A stretch of 64,000 bases of DNA from Agrococcus sp. Marseille-P2731. Its GTDB lineage: Bacteria; Actinomycetota; Actinomycetes; Actinomycetales; Microbacteriaceae. How positions within the stretch are numbered: the stretch's first letter is position 1; every line of letters starts with the position of its first letter. This document shows positions 32,887 to 40,962 of the stretch, one piece after another. Made by a program: the position numbers and the translations under genes. Below the pieces are notes generated by a model. The model saw only the letters and a program-made list of their open reading frames with translations. It had not been told where the DNA came from and did no database searches. The DNA lies in NCBI RefSeq assembly GCF_900117395.1, contig NZ_FPEG01000003.1, positions 62,001 through 126,000 on the forward strand, written 5' to 3'.

Positions 32887-34782
32887 GTGCAGTTCCACCA
32901 CCACGGTTACGTGTCCACCGACCCGCGCGTGCAGCCCGCCGCCGGCATCGGCCTCGATCGGCCCGCCGAGCTGCCCGACGAGGTCGACGTGCTCATCGTC
33001 GGCTCGGGCCCCGCCGGCATGATCGCGGCCGCGCAGCTCGCGCAGTTCCCCGCCGTCAACGTGCGCATCGTCGAGCGCCGCCCGGGCCGGCTCGAGATCG
33101 GCCAGGCCGACGGCATCCAGGCGCGCAGCGTCGAGACCTTCCAGGCGTTCGGCTTCGCCGAGAGCATCACGGCGGAGGCCTACCGCATCACCAAGATGTC
33201 GTTCTGGGGGCCGGACCCTGACGACCGCACGCGCATCATCCGCACCTCGAACCCCGAGGACGACCCGGCCGGCATCAGCGAGTTTCCGCACCTGATCGTC
33301 AACCAGGCCCGCGTGCTCGACTACTTCGCCCAGGCCGCGCTCAACGCTCCCGGCCGCGTGAAGCCCGACTACGGCTTCGAGTTCGCCGGCCTGCGCGTCA
33401 CCGGCGAGGGCGAGCACCCCGTCGAGGTGACGCTCAAGCACTCGGCCGGCGAGCGGCTCGGCGAAGAGCGCGTGATCCGCGCGAAGTACGTCGTCGGCGC
33501 CGATGGCGCGCGCAGCGGCGTGCGCTCGGCCATCGGCTGCACGCTCGCGGGCCAGTCGGCGAACCACGCCTGGGGCGTCATGGACGTGCTGGCGAACACC
33601 GACTTCCCCGACATCCGCACGAAATGCGCGATCCAGTCGGCCTCCGGCGGCAACATCCTGCTGATCCCGCGCGAGGGCGGCTACCTCTTCCGCATGTACG
33701 TCGACCTCGGCGAGGTCGCCGAGGGCGACAACCGCAAGGTGCGCGACACCCCGATGGACGAGGTAATCCGCCGGGCGAACGAGATCATCGCGCCCTACAC
33801 GCTCGACGTGAAGGACATCGCCTGGAGCTCGATCTACGAGGTCGGCCACCGCATCACCGATCGCTTCGACGACGTCACGCCCGAGGAGCGCGGCACCCGC
33901 ACGCCGCGCGTGTTCATCGCCGGCGACGCCTGCCACACCCACTCGGCGAAGGCCGGCCAGGGCATGAACGTCTCGATGCAGGACGGCTGGAACATCGGCT
34001 GGAAGCTCGGCCACGTGCTCGACGGCCGCGCCGATGCCGCTCTGCTCGACACCTACTCGCTCGAGCGCCAGGTGGTCGCGCAGAACCTGATCGACTTCGA
34101 CAAGGAGTGGTCGACGCTGATGGCGAAGCCGGCGAGCGAGCTCGGCAGCCCGCAGGAGGTCGCCGAGTTCTACACACGCACGATGGAGTTCCCGGCAGGA
34201 TTCATGACGGAGTACGAGTCGTCGATGATCGTCTCGGGCGAGCCGCACCAGGAGCTCGCGACCGGCTTCCCTATCGGCAAGCGGTTCAAGTCGGCGCGCG
34301 GCGTGAAGGTCGCCGACACGAACCCCGTGCACATCGGGCACTTCCACACCGCCGACGGCCGCTGGCGCATCTACGCCTTCGCGGACGCGGCCCGGCCCGG
34401 TGCGGCATCCGCGATCGCCGACTGGGCCGAGTGGATCCAGCGCGACCCCTCCTCGCCCATCGCCGTGCACACGCCCGCCGGTGCCGACACGAGCGCGCTG
34501 TTCGACATCCGCGCCATCTACCAGCAGCCGCACGGCGAGGTCGACCTCAACGACGTGCCGGATGCGTTCAAGCCGGTCGTGGGTCCGTTCGAGCTCGTGA
34601 ACCTCGAGAACGTCTACGCGACGCTGCCGGAGGAGGACATCTTCGACATCCGCGGCATCTCGCGTGACGGCGCGGTGGTCGTCGTGCGCCCGGATCACTA
34701 CGTCGCGCACGTCCTGCCGCTGACGGCGACGGCCGAGCTCGCGGCGTTCTTCCGCGGCGCACTGCTGCCCGCCGCGCGCTGA
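32887..34782 (+). CDS. FAD-dependent aromatic monooxygenase (phenol 2-/3-hydroxybenzoate 4-monooxygenase type)
   Basis: A 631-residue flavoprotein hydroxylase inserting one oxygen ortho to a phenolic OH using NAD(P)H. It has the FAD GxGxxG LIVGSGPAGMIAAAQLAQ (about 33-50), the DG motif VVGADGARSGVRSAIG, and the GD motif FIAGDACHTHSAKAGQGMN. The C-terminal thioredoxin-like Phe_hydrox_dim domain (about 440-620) distinguishes phenol hydroxylase/MobA-type enzymes; length fits MobA (about 640). GTG 32887 is favoured by GTGAGG 7 nt upstream, over GTG 32875. An inverted repeat shared with the iclR promoter precedes it. The exact substrate is unknown; hydroxybenzoate or a phenylacetate is likely. Confidence 0.88.
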   Translation: MQFHHHGYVSTDPRVQPAAGIGLDRPAELPDEVDVLIVGSGPAGMIAAAQLAQFPAVNVRIVERRPGRLEIGQADGIQARSVETFQAFGFAESITAEAYRITKMSFWGPDPDDRTRIIRTSNPEDDPAGISEFPHLIVNQARVLDYFAQAALNAPGRVKPDYGFEFAGLRVTGEGEHPVEVTLKHSAGERLGEERVIRAKYVVGADGARSGVRSAIGCTLAGQSANHAWGVMDVLANTDFPDIRTKCAIQSASGGNILLIPREGGYLFRMYVDLGEVAEGDNRKVRDTPMDEVIRRANEIIAPYTLDVKDIAWSSIYEVGHRITDRFDDVTPEERGTRTPRVFIAGDACHTHSAKAGQGMNVSMQDGWNIGWKLGHVLDGRADAALLDTYSLERQVVAQNLIDFDKEWSTLMAKPASELGSPQEVAEFYTRTMEFPAGFMTEYESSMIVSGEPHQELATGFPIGKRFKSARGVKVADTNPVHIGHFHTADGRWRIYAFADAARPGAASAIADWAEWIQRDPSSPIAVHTPAGADTSALFDIRAIYQQPHGEVDLNDVPDAFKPVVGPFELVNLENVYATLPEEDIFDIRGISRDGAVVVVRPDHYVAHVLPLTATAELAAFFRGALLPAAR

Positions 34783-34834
34783 CGCGTCGCCGCTCGCCCT
34801 CCGGGGCGGGCGGCGGCTCCGCGCCAGAGACGCG

Positions 34835-34866
34835 ACAGAGCCCCGGTCCTGAGACCGGGGCTCTGT
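34835..34866. terminator. Bidirectional terminator hairpin
   Basis: A perfect 14-bp stem (ACAGAGCCCCGGTC / GACCGGGGCTCTGT) with loop CTGA, between the monooxygenase stop (plus strand) and the 3' end of tRNA-Glu (minus strand). It can serve both transcripts. Confidence 0.85.
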
Positions 34867-34871
34867 GCTGG

Positions 34872-34944
34872 TGACCCCAGCGGGATTCGAACCCGCGTTA
34901 CCGCCGTGAGAGGGCGACGTACTAGGCCGCTATACGATGGGGCC
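34872..34944 (-). tRNA. tRNA-Glu (anticodon CTC)
   Basis: A 73-nt tRNA. The acceptor stem GGCCCCA pairs with TGGGGTC; discriminator A; anticodon loop CTCTCAC in the stem TCGCC/GGCGG gives anticodon CTC for GAG codons; T-arm GCGGG-TTCGAAT-CCCGC. The 3' CCA is not encoded. Confidence 0.96.
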
Positions 34945-35040
34945 GTGCTGCGCATCTTGCGATTGCAACCTGGATAGTTTGCCACACGATCCGCACCCGT
35001 GCCAAATCGGCGTGGCGAGCCAGCCCGAGGACGGCACCCG

Positions 35041-35931
35041 TCAACGGATGCGGAGCACCTGCAGCGCTCCGGGCATGACCGTGCAGCGCACGGGCAGTCG
35101 ACCGACGATCTCGCCGTCGGCGCACACGGTGACCGTCTCGTCGCTCGCGATCTCCGCGGTCTCGCAGTCCACGATGTGCACGCGCGGGTCGGCGGCGTGG
35201 CGGCCGCGCAGCGCCTTGGCGAGCACGAGCAGGAAGCGAGGGTAGGAGAGCTCGTCGGCGAAGACCGCAGTCAGCCGCCCGTCGCGCAGGTCGGCGCTCG
35301 GGGCGATGGGGATGCCGCCGCCGAAGGTGCGGTTGTTCGAGATCGCGGCGATCAGCGTGCGCCAGGTGCGCTCGGCTCCCCCGTCGAGCGTGACCCGGAA
35401 CGCGCGATGCCGGGGCCGCAGCACCGTCGCGAGGATCGCCGCCTGGTAGCGCACGCGGCTCGGCACCCGCGTGAACCGGAACGAGCGCACGTTGACGTCG
35501 GCGTCGAAGCCGACCGACACGATGCCGGCCGCGAGCGCCACGCCGTCGGGGTGCTCGATGCGCACCAGGTCGACGCGGTCGGGCACCGAGGCCAGCAGCG
35601 CCTCGAGCGAGTCGATCACCTGCTCGGTGGTGCCGAGGGCGAGACCCGCCGCGAAGTCGTTGCCGCTGCCGGCGGGCACGATGAGCAGCCGCTTCGACGT
35701 GCCGCCGACGATGTTGACCCCGAGGTGCACCATGCCGTCGCCGCCGACGACCACCAGCGCATCCGCCCCGATCATCGCGAAGCGCGTCTGCTCGAGCTGG
35801 CCCGCGAAGTCGAGCGCTGCGATGTGCTGCACGCGGTGGCCGAGGTCGGCGATGCGCTCGGCGACGAGCGCGCCGACCGGCTCGGAGCGCCCGAATCGCG
35901 CGGTGGGGTTCGAGGCGACGACGACGTGCAC
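35041..35931 (-). CDS. Diacylglycerol-kinase-family lipid kinase (YegS/BmrU-like)
   Basis: A 296-residue NAD-kinase-like/DAGK catalytic protein. The opening strand VVVASNPTARFG, the nucleotide motif VVVGGDGMVHLGVN (about 60-73), and VPAGSGNDFAAGLALG (about 85-100) define the family. The C-terminal beta-rich domain includes DGRLTAVFADE and CADGEIVGRLPVRC. It phosphorylates diacylglycerol or a related lipid (in mycobacteria and relatives, often lipid or carotenoid/phosphatidylinositol intermediates). The GTG start is adopted because no ATG precedes the first strand. It is divergent from the metallo-hydrolase gene. Confidence 0.9.
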   Translation of the reverse strand: MHVVVASNPTARFGRSEPVGALVAERIADLGHRVQHIAALDFAGQLEQTRFAMIGADALVVVGGDGMVHLGVNIVGGTSKRLLIVPAGSGNDFAAGLALGTTEQVIDSLEALLASVPDRVDLVRIEHPDGVALAAGIVSVGFDADVNVRSFRFTRVPSRVRYQAAILATVLRPRHRAFRVTLDGGAERTWRTLIAAISNNRTFGGGIPIAPSADLRDGRLTAVFADELSYPRFLLVLAKALRGRHAADPRVHIVDCETAEIASDETVTVCADGEIVGRLPVRCTVMPGALQVLRIR

Positions 35932-36003
35932 GGTGCGAGCCTACGGCTGGGCACGCACCGCAGGACTCGCGGCCTCGCGGCGCCAGCGCATATCGTGGAG
36001 GAC

Positions 36004-36636
36004 ATGCGAGTGACCAAGCGTGAGCATGCCTGCATGATCCTCGGCGACGAAGGGCAGCAGCTCGTCATCGACCCCGGCAACCAGACCGGCCCCGTCTCGG
36101 CGCCCGGCCTCGTCGCGATCGTCATCACCCACGAGCACCCCGACCACTGGGATGCCGAGCACCTCACGGCGCTGCGCACCGCGCATCCGACCGTGCCCAT
36201 CTACGGCCCGGCCGGTGTCGCCGCCGCAGCCGAGGGTTTCGACGTGATCGTCGTGGAGCCGGGCGAGCGCGTGACGGCGGGCCCGTTCCGCCTGCGCTTC
36301 CTCGGCGGGCAGCACGCCGAGATCCACCGCACGATCCCCATCGTCGACAACCTGGGCGTGCTCGTCAACGAGCGCTTCTACTACCCCGGCGACTCCTACG
36401 CGACGCCGGGCGTGCCGGTCGAGCTGCTCGCCACCCCCGCGGGCGCACCCTGGCTGAAGATCGGCGACGTGATCGACTTCGTGCTCGAGGTCGGGCCGCG
36501 CGCGACCTTCGCCGTGCATGACGGCCCGCTGTCCGAGATGGGGCTGGGCATGGCCCACGCCCGCATCGAGGCCGCGGTCGCCGAGGGCGGGGGCGAGCAC
36601 CACCCGCTCGCCCCGGGTGACTCGATCGAGATCTGA
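36004..36636 (+). CDS. Metallo-beta-lactamase-fold hydrolase (UlaG-like)
   Basis: A 210-residue MBL-fold protein. The zinc motif ITHEHPDHWDAEHL (about 40-53) provides HxHxDH; GGQHAEIH, YYPGDSYATPG (bridging Asp) and FAVHDGPLSEMG supply the remaining ligands. It lacks the extra domains of RNase J and similar enzymes. The pattern is that of L-ascorbate-6-phosphate lactonase/UlaG-like proteins, generally of unknown substrate in actinomycetes. An ATG with GGAGGAC upstream is the start. It ends just before the iclR operator region but belongs to its own unit. Confidence 0.85.
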   Translation: MRVTKREHACMILGDEGQQLVIDPGNQTGPVSAPGLVAIVITHEHPDHWDAEHLTALRTAHPTVPIYGPAGVAAAAEGFDVIVVEPGERVTAGPFRLRFLGGQHAEIHRTIPIVDNLGVLVNERFYYPGDSYATPGVPVELLATPAGAPWLKIGDVIDFVLEVGPRATFAVHDGPLSEMGLGMAHARIEAAVAEGGGEHHPLAPGDSIEI

Positions 36637-36639
36637 GCT

Positions 36640-36654
36640 CTTCGCTATCTGAAC
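36640..36654. promoter_or_regulatory. Putative IclR operator upstream of iclR
   Basis: CTTCGCTATCTGAAC matches the reverse complement of the monooxygenase operator core at 13 of 15 positions. A second GAAC-N5-GTTC element (36651-36663) overlaps its right edge. Location before the regulator gene suggests autoregulation. Confidence 0.5.
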
Positions 36655-36724
36655 GCGCTGTTCTATGCTCGAGCAGAGCGCACATCGGCCCGACCGGGCG
36701 CATGCGACCGGAGAGCGAGCGACG

Positions 36725-37453
36725 ATGCCCGAGCAGACGAAGGCGCAGCGGGAGCCCGGCGGCTCGCAGACCAGCGGCTCCCAGACGCTCTCCCGCGGCC
36801 TGACCGCCCTGTCGCTGCTCGCTGACCACGGCACGCAGAGCATCCAATCGCTCGCCGACCTGCTCGGCGTGCACCGCTCGGTCGCCTACCGCCTCGTGCG
36901 CACGCTCGAGGAGCACCGCCTCGTCGTGCGCGATGCCGCCGGCATGCTGGCGCTCGGGCCGCAGCTGGTGGTGCTCGCCCGCGACGTCGAGCACGACCTG
37001 CAGTCGGCCTCGCTCCCCCAGCTGCAGCAGCTCGCCGACGAGCTCGGCATGACCGCGTTCCTGGCGGTGCGCGACGGGGACGACGCCGTGACGCTCGCGA
37101 CGGCCGTGCCCCGCGGCGTCAACGCATCCGTCGCCCAGCACCCCGGTCACCGCCACCCGCTCGCGCTCGGCGCGCCCGGCATCGCCCTGCAGGCGCTGCT
37201 GAGCGACGCCGCATGGCGCGACCTCGGGCACGACGAGCCCATGCACCCCGAGGTCGAGCGCGTGCGCACGCGCGGCTACGCCGTGAGCGCCAACGAGGTG
37301 ATCCAGGGCATCACCGCCGTCGGCGCACCCGTCAGGGCGAGAGGCACGACGGATGCGGCGGTCGCCGTCGTCACGGTCGGCGAGCCCGACACAGTGCAGC
37401 TGGGCGACGCCGTGCAGCGCACCGCTCGCGCCATCGAAGCCGAGCTGCGCTAG
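36725..37453 (+). CDS. IclR-family transcriptional regulator
   Basis: A 242-residue IclR regulator. The N-terminal winged HTH is at about 18-78 (LSRGLTALSLLADHGTQSIQSLADLLGVHRSVAYRLVRTLEEH), followed by the IclR effector domain, where catabolites of aromatic pathways usually bind. An upstream in-frame ATG at 36665 would overlap the operator; ATG 36725 leaves a normal N-terminus. It is followed after 3 bp by the TSUP permease gene, forming an operon. Its candidate operator also occurs before the FAD monooxygenase, which is the likely target. Confidence 0.9.
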   Translation: MPEQTKAQREPGGSQTSGSQTLSRGLTALSLLADHGTQSIQSLADLLGVHRSVAYRLVRTLEEHRLVVRDAAGMLALGPQLVVLARDVEHDLQSASLPQLQQLADELGMTAFLAVRDGDDAVTLATAVPRGVNASVAQHPGHRHPLALGAPGIALQALLSDAAWRDLGHDEPMHPEVERVRTRGYAVSANEVIQGITAVGAPVRARGTTDAAVAVVTVGEPDTVQLGDAVQRTARAIEAELR

Positions 37454-37456
37454 CCC

Positions 37457-38209
37457 GTGGACCTCGTCTCGTTCATCGTCGCGCTCGTCGCGCTGCTGAT
37501 CGGCGCCGCCGGCCAGCGCATGATCGGCATGGGCTGGGGCCTGATCGTCACGCCCGCCGTCGCGCTCGTCGCGGGTCCGCTCGCCGCGGTGCTGGTCGTC
37601 AACCTCTATGGCGCGCTCGCGTGCCTCATCATCCTGCCGCGGCTGTGGGCGGACATCGACTGGCGGCGGCTGGCGTGGCTCACCGTGCCGGCGGTCGCGC
37701 TCATGCTGCCGGGCATGCTGCTGGCGAAGGGGCTCGAGACCGACCTGCTGCGCATCGCCGTCGGCATCATCGCGATCGTCGGCGTCGTCGTCGCGGTCGC
37801 CTTCACCGCGGGCGAGCGCTCGCTCGACGGCCCAGCGCTGCGCATCGGCGCCGGCGCCACGATCGGTGCGCTGAACGCGAGCGTCGGCATGGGTGCCCCG
37901 GCGGTCGGCGTCTACACGCTGCTCTCGGGCTGGCAGGATCGCACCTTCGTCGCGACGATGCAGCCGTTCTGGGTGATCGTGAGCGGCGTGACCGTGGCGG
38001 TGCGGCCGTTCGTAGCACCGGAAGGCAGCCCCGACTGGCCGCTGTGGGCGTGGCTGGTGCTGTGCGTGCCGGTGGTCGCGGGAGTCGTCGTCGGTGACCG
38101 CTTCGCCCACCACGTGAACCCGACCGTCGTGCGGTGGACGATCATCGTGCTCTCGGTGCTCGGGGGCGCTGCGCTCATCGTCACCGGCACGCTGGCGATG
38201 CTCGGCTGA
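37457..38209 (+). CDS. TauE/SafE (TSUP) family membrane transporter
   Basis: A 250-residue integral membrane protein with eight predicted helices and the internally repeated TSUP layout. The first half is GAAGQRMIGMGWGLIVTPAVALVAGP and the second is GALNASVGMGAPAVGVYTLLSG. TSUP proteins export or import sulfite, sulfonates or organic anions such as sulfoacetate and benzoate-like acids. Cotranscription with the IclR regulator suggests uptake or efflux of an aromatic acid linked to the monooxygenase. The GTG start lies 3 bp after the iclR stop. It converges with the permease gene. Confidence 0.85.
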   Translation: MDLVSFIVALVALLIGAAGQRMIGMGWGLIVTPAVALVAGPLAAVLVVNLYGALACLIILPRLWADIDWRRLAWLTVPAVALMLPGMLLAKGLETDLLRIAVGIIAIVGVVVAVAFTAGERSLDGPALRIGAGATIGALNASVGMGAPAVGVYTLLSGWQDRTFVATMQPFWVIVSGVTVAVRPFVAPEGSPDWPLWAWLVLCVPVVAGVVVGDRFAHHVNPTVVRWTIIVLSVLGGAALIVTGTLAMLG

Positions 38210-38242
38210 GCCCGCGCCTGCTCGCTGCCGGCGGCGCCCACC

Positions 38243-39745
38243 TCACGCTCGCGGTGCCGGCACCGCCGGCATCACCCCGGTGCCGATCGACTCGAAGGCC
38301 GCGGGCCGATGCGCCTTCGCCTGCAGCGCGATCGCGACGCCGACCACGGCGGCCACGACCAGCAGCGCCGGCAGCACGAAGGTGAGCGCCGTGGTCTCCT
38401 CCTGACCGAGCAGCAGGTTCCAGTTGGCCAGCGTCAGCACGGTGACCGTCACGAAGAAGGCCGCGGCGATCGCCGGCGCCACCATGCGCGACCAGGGCGT
38501 CGTGTCACGGGCGTCGCGGGCGAAGAAGCCGATCACCGCGATCGACACGACGGCCATCAGCACGATGAGGCCGAGCGCGCCGAGGTTGGTGAGCCAGGTG
38601 AAGAGCGTCAGCACCGGGTAGAGCGGGCCGAGCTCGCTGCCGGCCCCGGCGATCGCGAAGCCGATGACGACGACGACGGCGACCACCGTCTGCGCCATCG
38701 ACCCGAGCGCGGGAGCGCCGCGGCGGTTCGCGCGCCCGAACGCGGGCGGCAGCATGTGCTCGCGCCCGAGGGCGAAGGCATAGCGGGCCACCGCGTGGTG
38801 GAAGGAGATGACGGCGGCCAGCAGGCTCGAGATGAACAGCAGCTGCGCGACGTCGGCCACGAGCACGCCGACGCGGTCGCCGAGCTGGACGAAGAGCAGG
38901 TCAGGGCCAGAGGCCTGCGCGTCGGCGACCATCTGGCTCGGCCCGCTGCCCATCTGCATGGCCCAGGCGCTGAAGGCGTAGAACAGGCCGATGATGACGA
39001 CCGCGGCGTAGGTGGCGCGCGGGACGGTGCGGCCCGGCTCCTTCGCCTCCTCGGTGTAGATCGCGCCGGACTCGAAGCCCATGAACGCCGCGATGCCCAT
39101 CACGAGCACCACCCCGATCCCGGTCGCGAACAGGTCACCCGGCAGGAAGCCGCTCGCGGTGATGCCCTCGGGCGCCGAGCCGAGCGCGACGAGGTCGTAG
39201 ACGAGCACGACGAGGAACTCGAGCGCCACGAGCACGCCGACCACCTTCACCGACAGGTCGACGCGATTGACGCCGAGCGCGGCGATGACGGCGATGGTGA
39301 TGAGCACGAACACCCACCACGGGATCTCGACGCCGGTCTTCGCGGCGACGAAGCTCGAGGTCGCGAAGCCGAGCATGCCGTAGATGCCGATCTGCATGGC
39401 GTTGTAGGCGACGAGCGCCATCCACGCGCCGCCCACCCCCGCGGCCGGCCCGAGCCCGCGCGCGATGTAGGCGTAGAAGGCGCCGGCGTTGCGGATGTGC
39501 CGGCTCATCGCGACGTAGCCGACGGCGTAGATCAGCAGCCCGCCGGCGAGCAGCAGCATGCCGAGCGGGACCCCGGTGATCCCCGAGACCGCGTAGTTGG
39601 TGGTGACCCCACCCGCGAGCACCGTGAGGGGCGCGGATGCGGCGATGATCATGAAGACGATGGACGGCACGCCGAGGCGTGCGACGCCGCCACCGAGCGC
39701 TGATGCGGCGCCCGTCGTGACCGGCTGCTGAGAAGCGATGGCCAT
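38243..39745 (-). CDS. APC-superfamily amino acid/amine permease
   Basis: A 500-residue permease with about 12-13 helices. The N-terminal region LGVPSIVFMIIAASAPLTVLAGGVTTNYAVSG and the GLGPAAGVGGAWMALVAYNAMQ and MGFESGAIYTEEAKEPGRTVPRATY segments identify an APC (amino acid-polyamine-organocation) transporter of the type that moves amines, ethanolamine or amino acids with protons. AAAGGAGCTGCC precedes the ATG. It is divergent from the AraC regulator and next to the amine oxidase; import of the oxidase substrate is the natural guess. Confidence 0.9.
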   Translation of the reverse strand: MAIASQQPVTTGAASALGGGVARLGVPSIVFMIIAASAPLTVLAGGVTTNYAVSGITGVPLGMLLLAGGLLIYAVGYVAMSRHIRNAGAFYAYIARGLGPAAGVGGAWMALVAYNAMQIGIYGMLGFATSSFVAAKTGVEIPWWVFVLITIAVIAALGVNRVDLSVKVVGVLVALEFLVVLVYDLVALGSAPEGITASGFLPGDLFATGIGVVLVMGIAAFMGFESGAIYTEEAKEPGRTVPRATYAAVVIIGLFYAFSAWAMQMGSGPSQMVADAQASGPDLLFVQLGDRVGVLVADVAQLLFISSLLAAVISFHHAVARYAFALGREHMLPPAFGRANRRGAPALGSMAQTVVAVVVVIGFAIAGAGSELGPLYPVLTLFTWLTNLGALGLIVLMAVVSIAVIGFFARDARDTTPWSRMVAPAIAAAFFVTVTVLTLANWNLLLGQEETTALTFVLPALLVVAAVVGVAIALQAKAHRPAAFESIGTGVMPAVPAPRA

Positions 39746-39896
39746 GGCAGCTCCTTTGCTGTCGTGTTGCCTCGATCGTGCCTGGCGGGCGTAGCGAACG
39801 GGGGCCGCGCACTTGTCGCTCCGCGCACGAACCGCCGACGATGGCGCGAGTATCGTTGGGCGGTGTGGCCGCACTGCAGCGGCCTGTGGAGGACCG

Positions 39897-40901
39897 TTGG
39901 CAGACATCTTCGACTTCCCGCCGCTCGAGACGCCCTTCGTGGGCATCGCCCAGTGGCGGCGCGACGTCACCGAGCAGTTCGTGCCGCTCGACGTGCACCC
40001 GCTCGGCGACGAGCCCTTCCGCGCTCGCGCGAGCCGCGTGGACGTCGGCGAGGTCTCGGTGTTCCGGATCGAGCACAGCGCCAGCATCGTCGCGCGCACG
40101 CCCGCGCTCGTGAGCCGCGGCGCCACCGACCTCATCAAGGTCAGCCTCCAGCTCTCCGGCGAGGAGCTCATCGAGCAGGACGGCCGCGTGGCGCTGCTGC
40201 ACGCGGGCGATCTCGCGATCTACGACACCTCGCGCCCCTACTCGCTGCGCTTCGAGGGCGAGACGAGCCTCGTCGTGCTGACCTTCCCGCACGGCTACCT
40301 CGACATCCCGCGCGAGGAGCTCGCGGCCGTCACCGCGACCGTCTTCCCGCTCGAGTCGCCGCTGGGCCGCGTCGTCAACCCCTTCCTCGTCGGGCTCGCG
40401 CAGAGCCTCGGCGAGCTCCCCGCCGAGCACGGTCAGCGCCTCGCGCGCACGGGCCTCGACCTGCTGATGACGCTCATCCGCACCCAGCTCAAGGAGGGCG
40501 TGCGCCGCGACCCGCGCCGCCAGCTGCTGCACGAGGTGCTCGGCACGATCGACCGGCTGCTCGGCGACCCCGAGCTCTCCCCCGCGCAGATCGCGGCGGC
40601 CCACTTCATCTCGACCCGGCACCTGCACGCGGTCTTCGCCGAGCACGACGTCACGGTCGCCGGCTGGATCCGCGAGCGCCGCCTCGAGCACATCCGCCGC
40701 GACCTGGCCGATGCGCAGCTCGCCGAGCTGCCCATCGCCCGCATCGCCGCCCGCTGGGGGCTCGTGAACCCCGCGCACTTCTCGCGGCTGTTCCGCGCGA
40801 CCTTCGGGCAGAGCCCGACCGAGTATCGCGCGGCGACCGCGATCCTCCCGCAGCACGAGCGGGCGGCCGTCGAGCGGCAGGCGGCAAGCGCCCTGCGCTG
40901 A
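39897..40901 (+). CDS. AraC-family regulator, FeaR-like
   Basis: A 334-residue regulator. The N-terminal AraC_binding_2 domain (about 30-190: ISRG/VSRGATDLIKVSLQLSGEELIEQDGR, then GDLAIYDTSRPYSLRFEG) is the FeaR/NitR-type ligand domain. The C-terminal double HTH (about 215-325) has PAQIAAAHFISTRHLHAVF and IARIAARWGLVNPAHFSRLFRATFGQSPTEYR. Escherichia coli FeaR controls the tyramine/phenylethylamine oxidase TynA; here the gene directly precedes a copper amine oxidase, the same logic. TTG 39897 with GGAGGA upstream is the best start. Divergence from the permease lets it control both sides. Confidence 0.86.
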   Translation: MADIFDFPPLETPFVGIAQWRRDVTEQFVPLDVHPLGDEPFRARASRVDVGEVSVFRIEHSASIVARTPALVSRGATDLIKVSLQLSGEELIEQDGRVALLHAGDLAIYDTSRPYSLRFEGETSLVVLTFPHGYLDIPREELAAVTATVFPLESPLGRVVNPFLVGLAQSLGELPAEHGQRLARTGLDLLMTLIRTQLKEGVRRDPRRQLLHEVLGTIDRLLGDPELSPAQIAAAHFISTRHLHAVFAEHDVTVAGWIRERRLEHIRRDLADAQLAELPIARIAARWGLVNPAHFSRLFRATFGQSPTEYRAATAILPQHERAAVERQAASALR

Positions 40902-40962
40902 CGGGCAAGACCGGGCGGCGCCCCGCCGCCTAGCGTGGAGGCACGCTGGACGAGGAGGTCCC

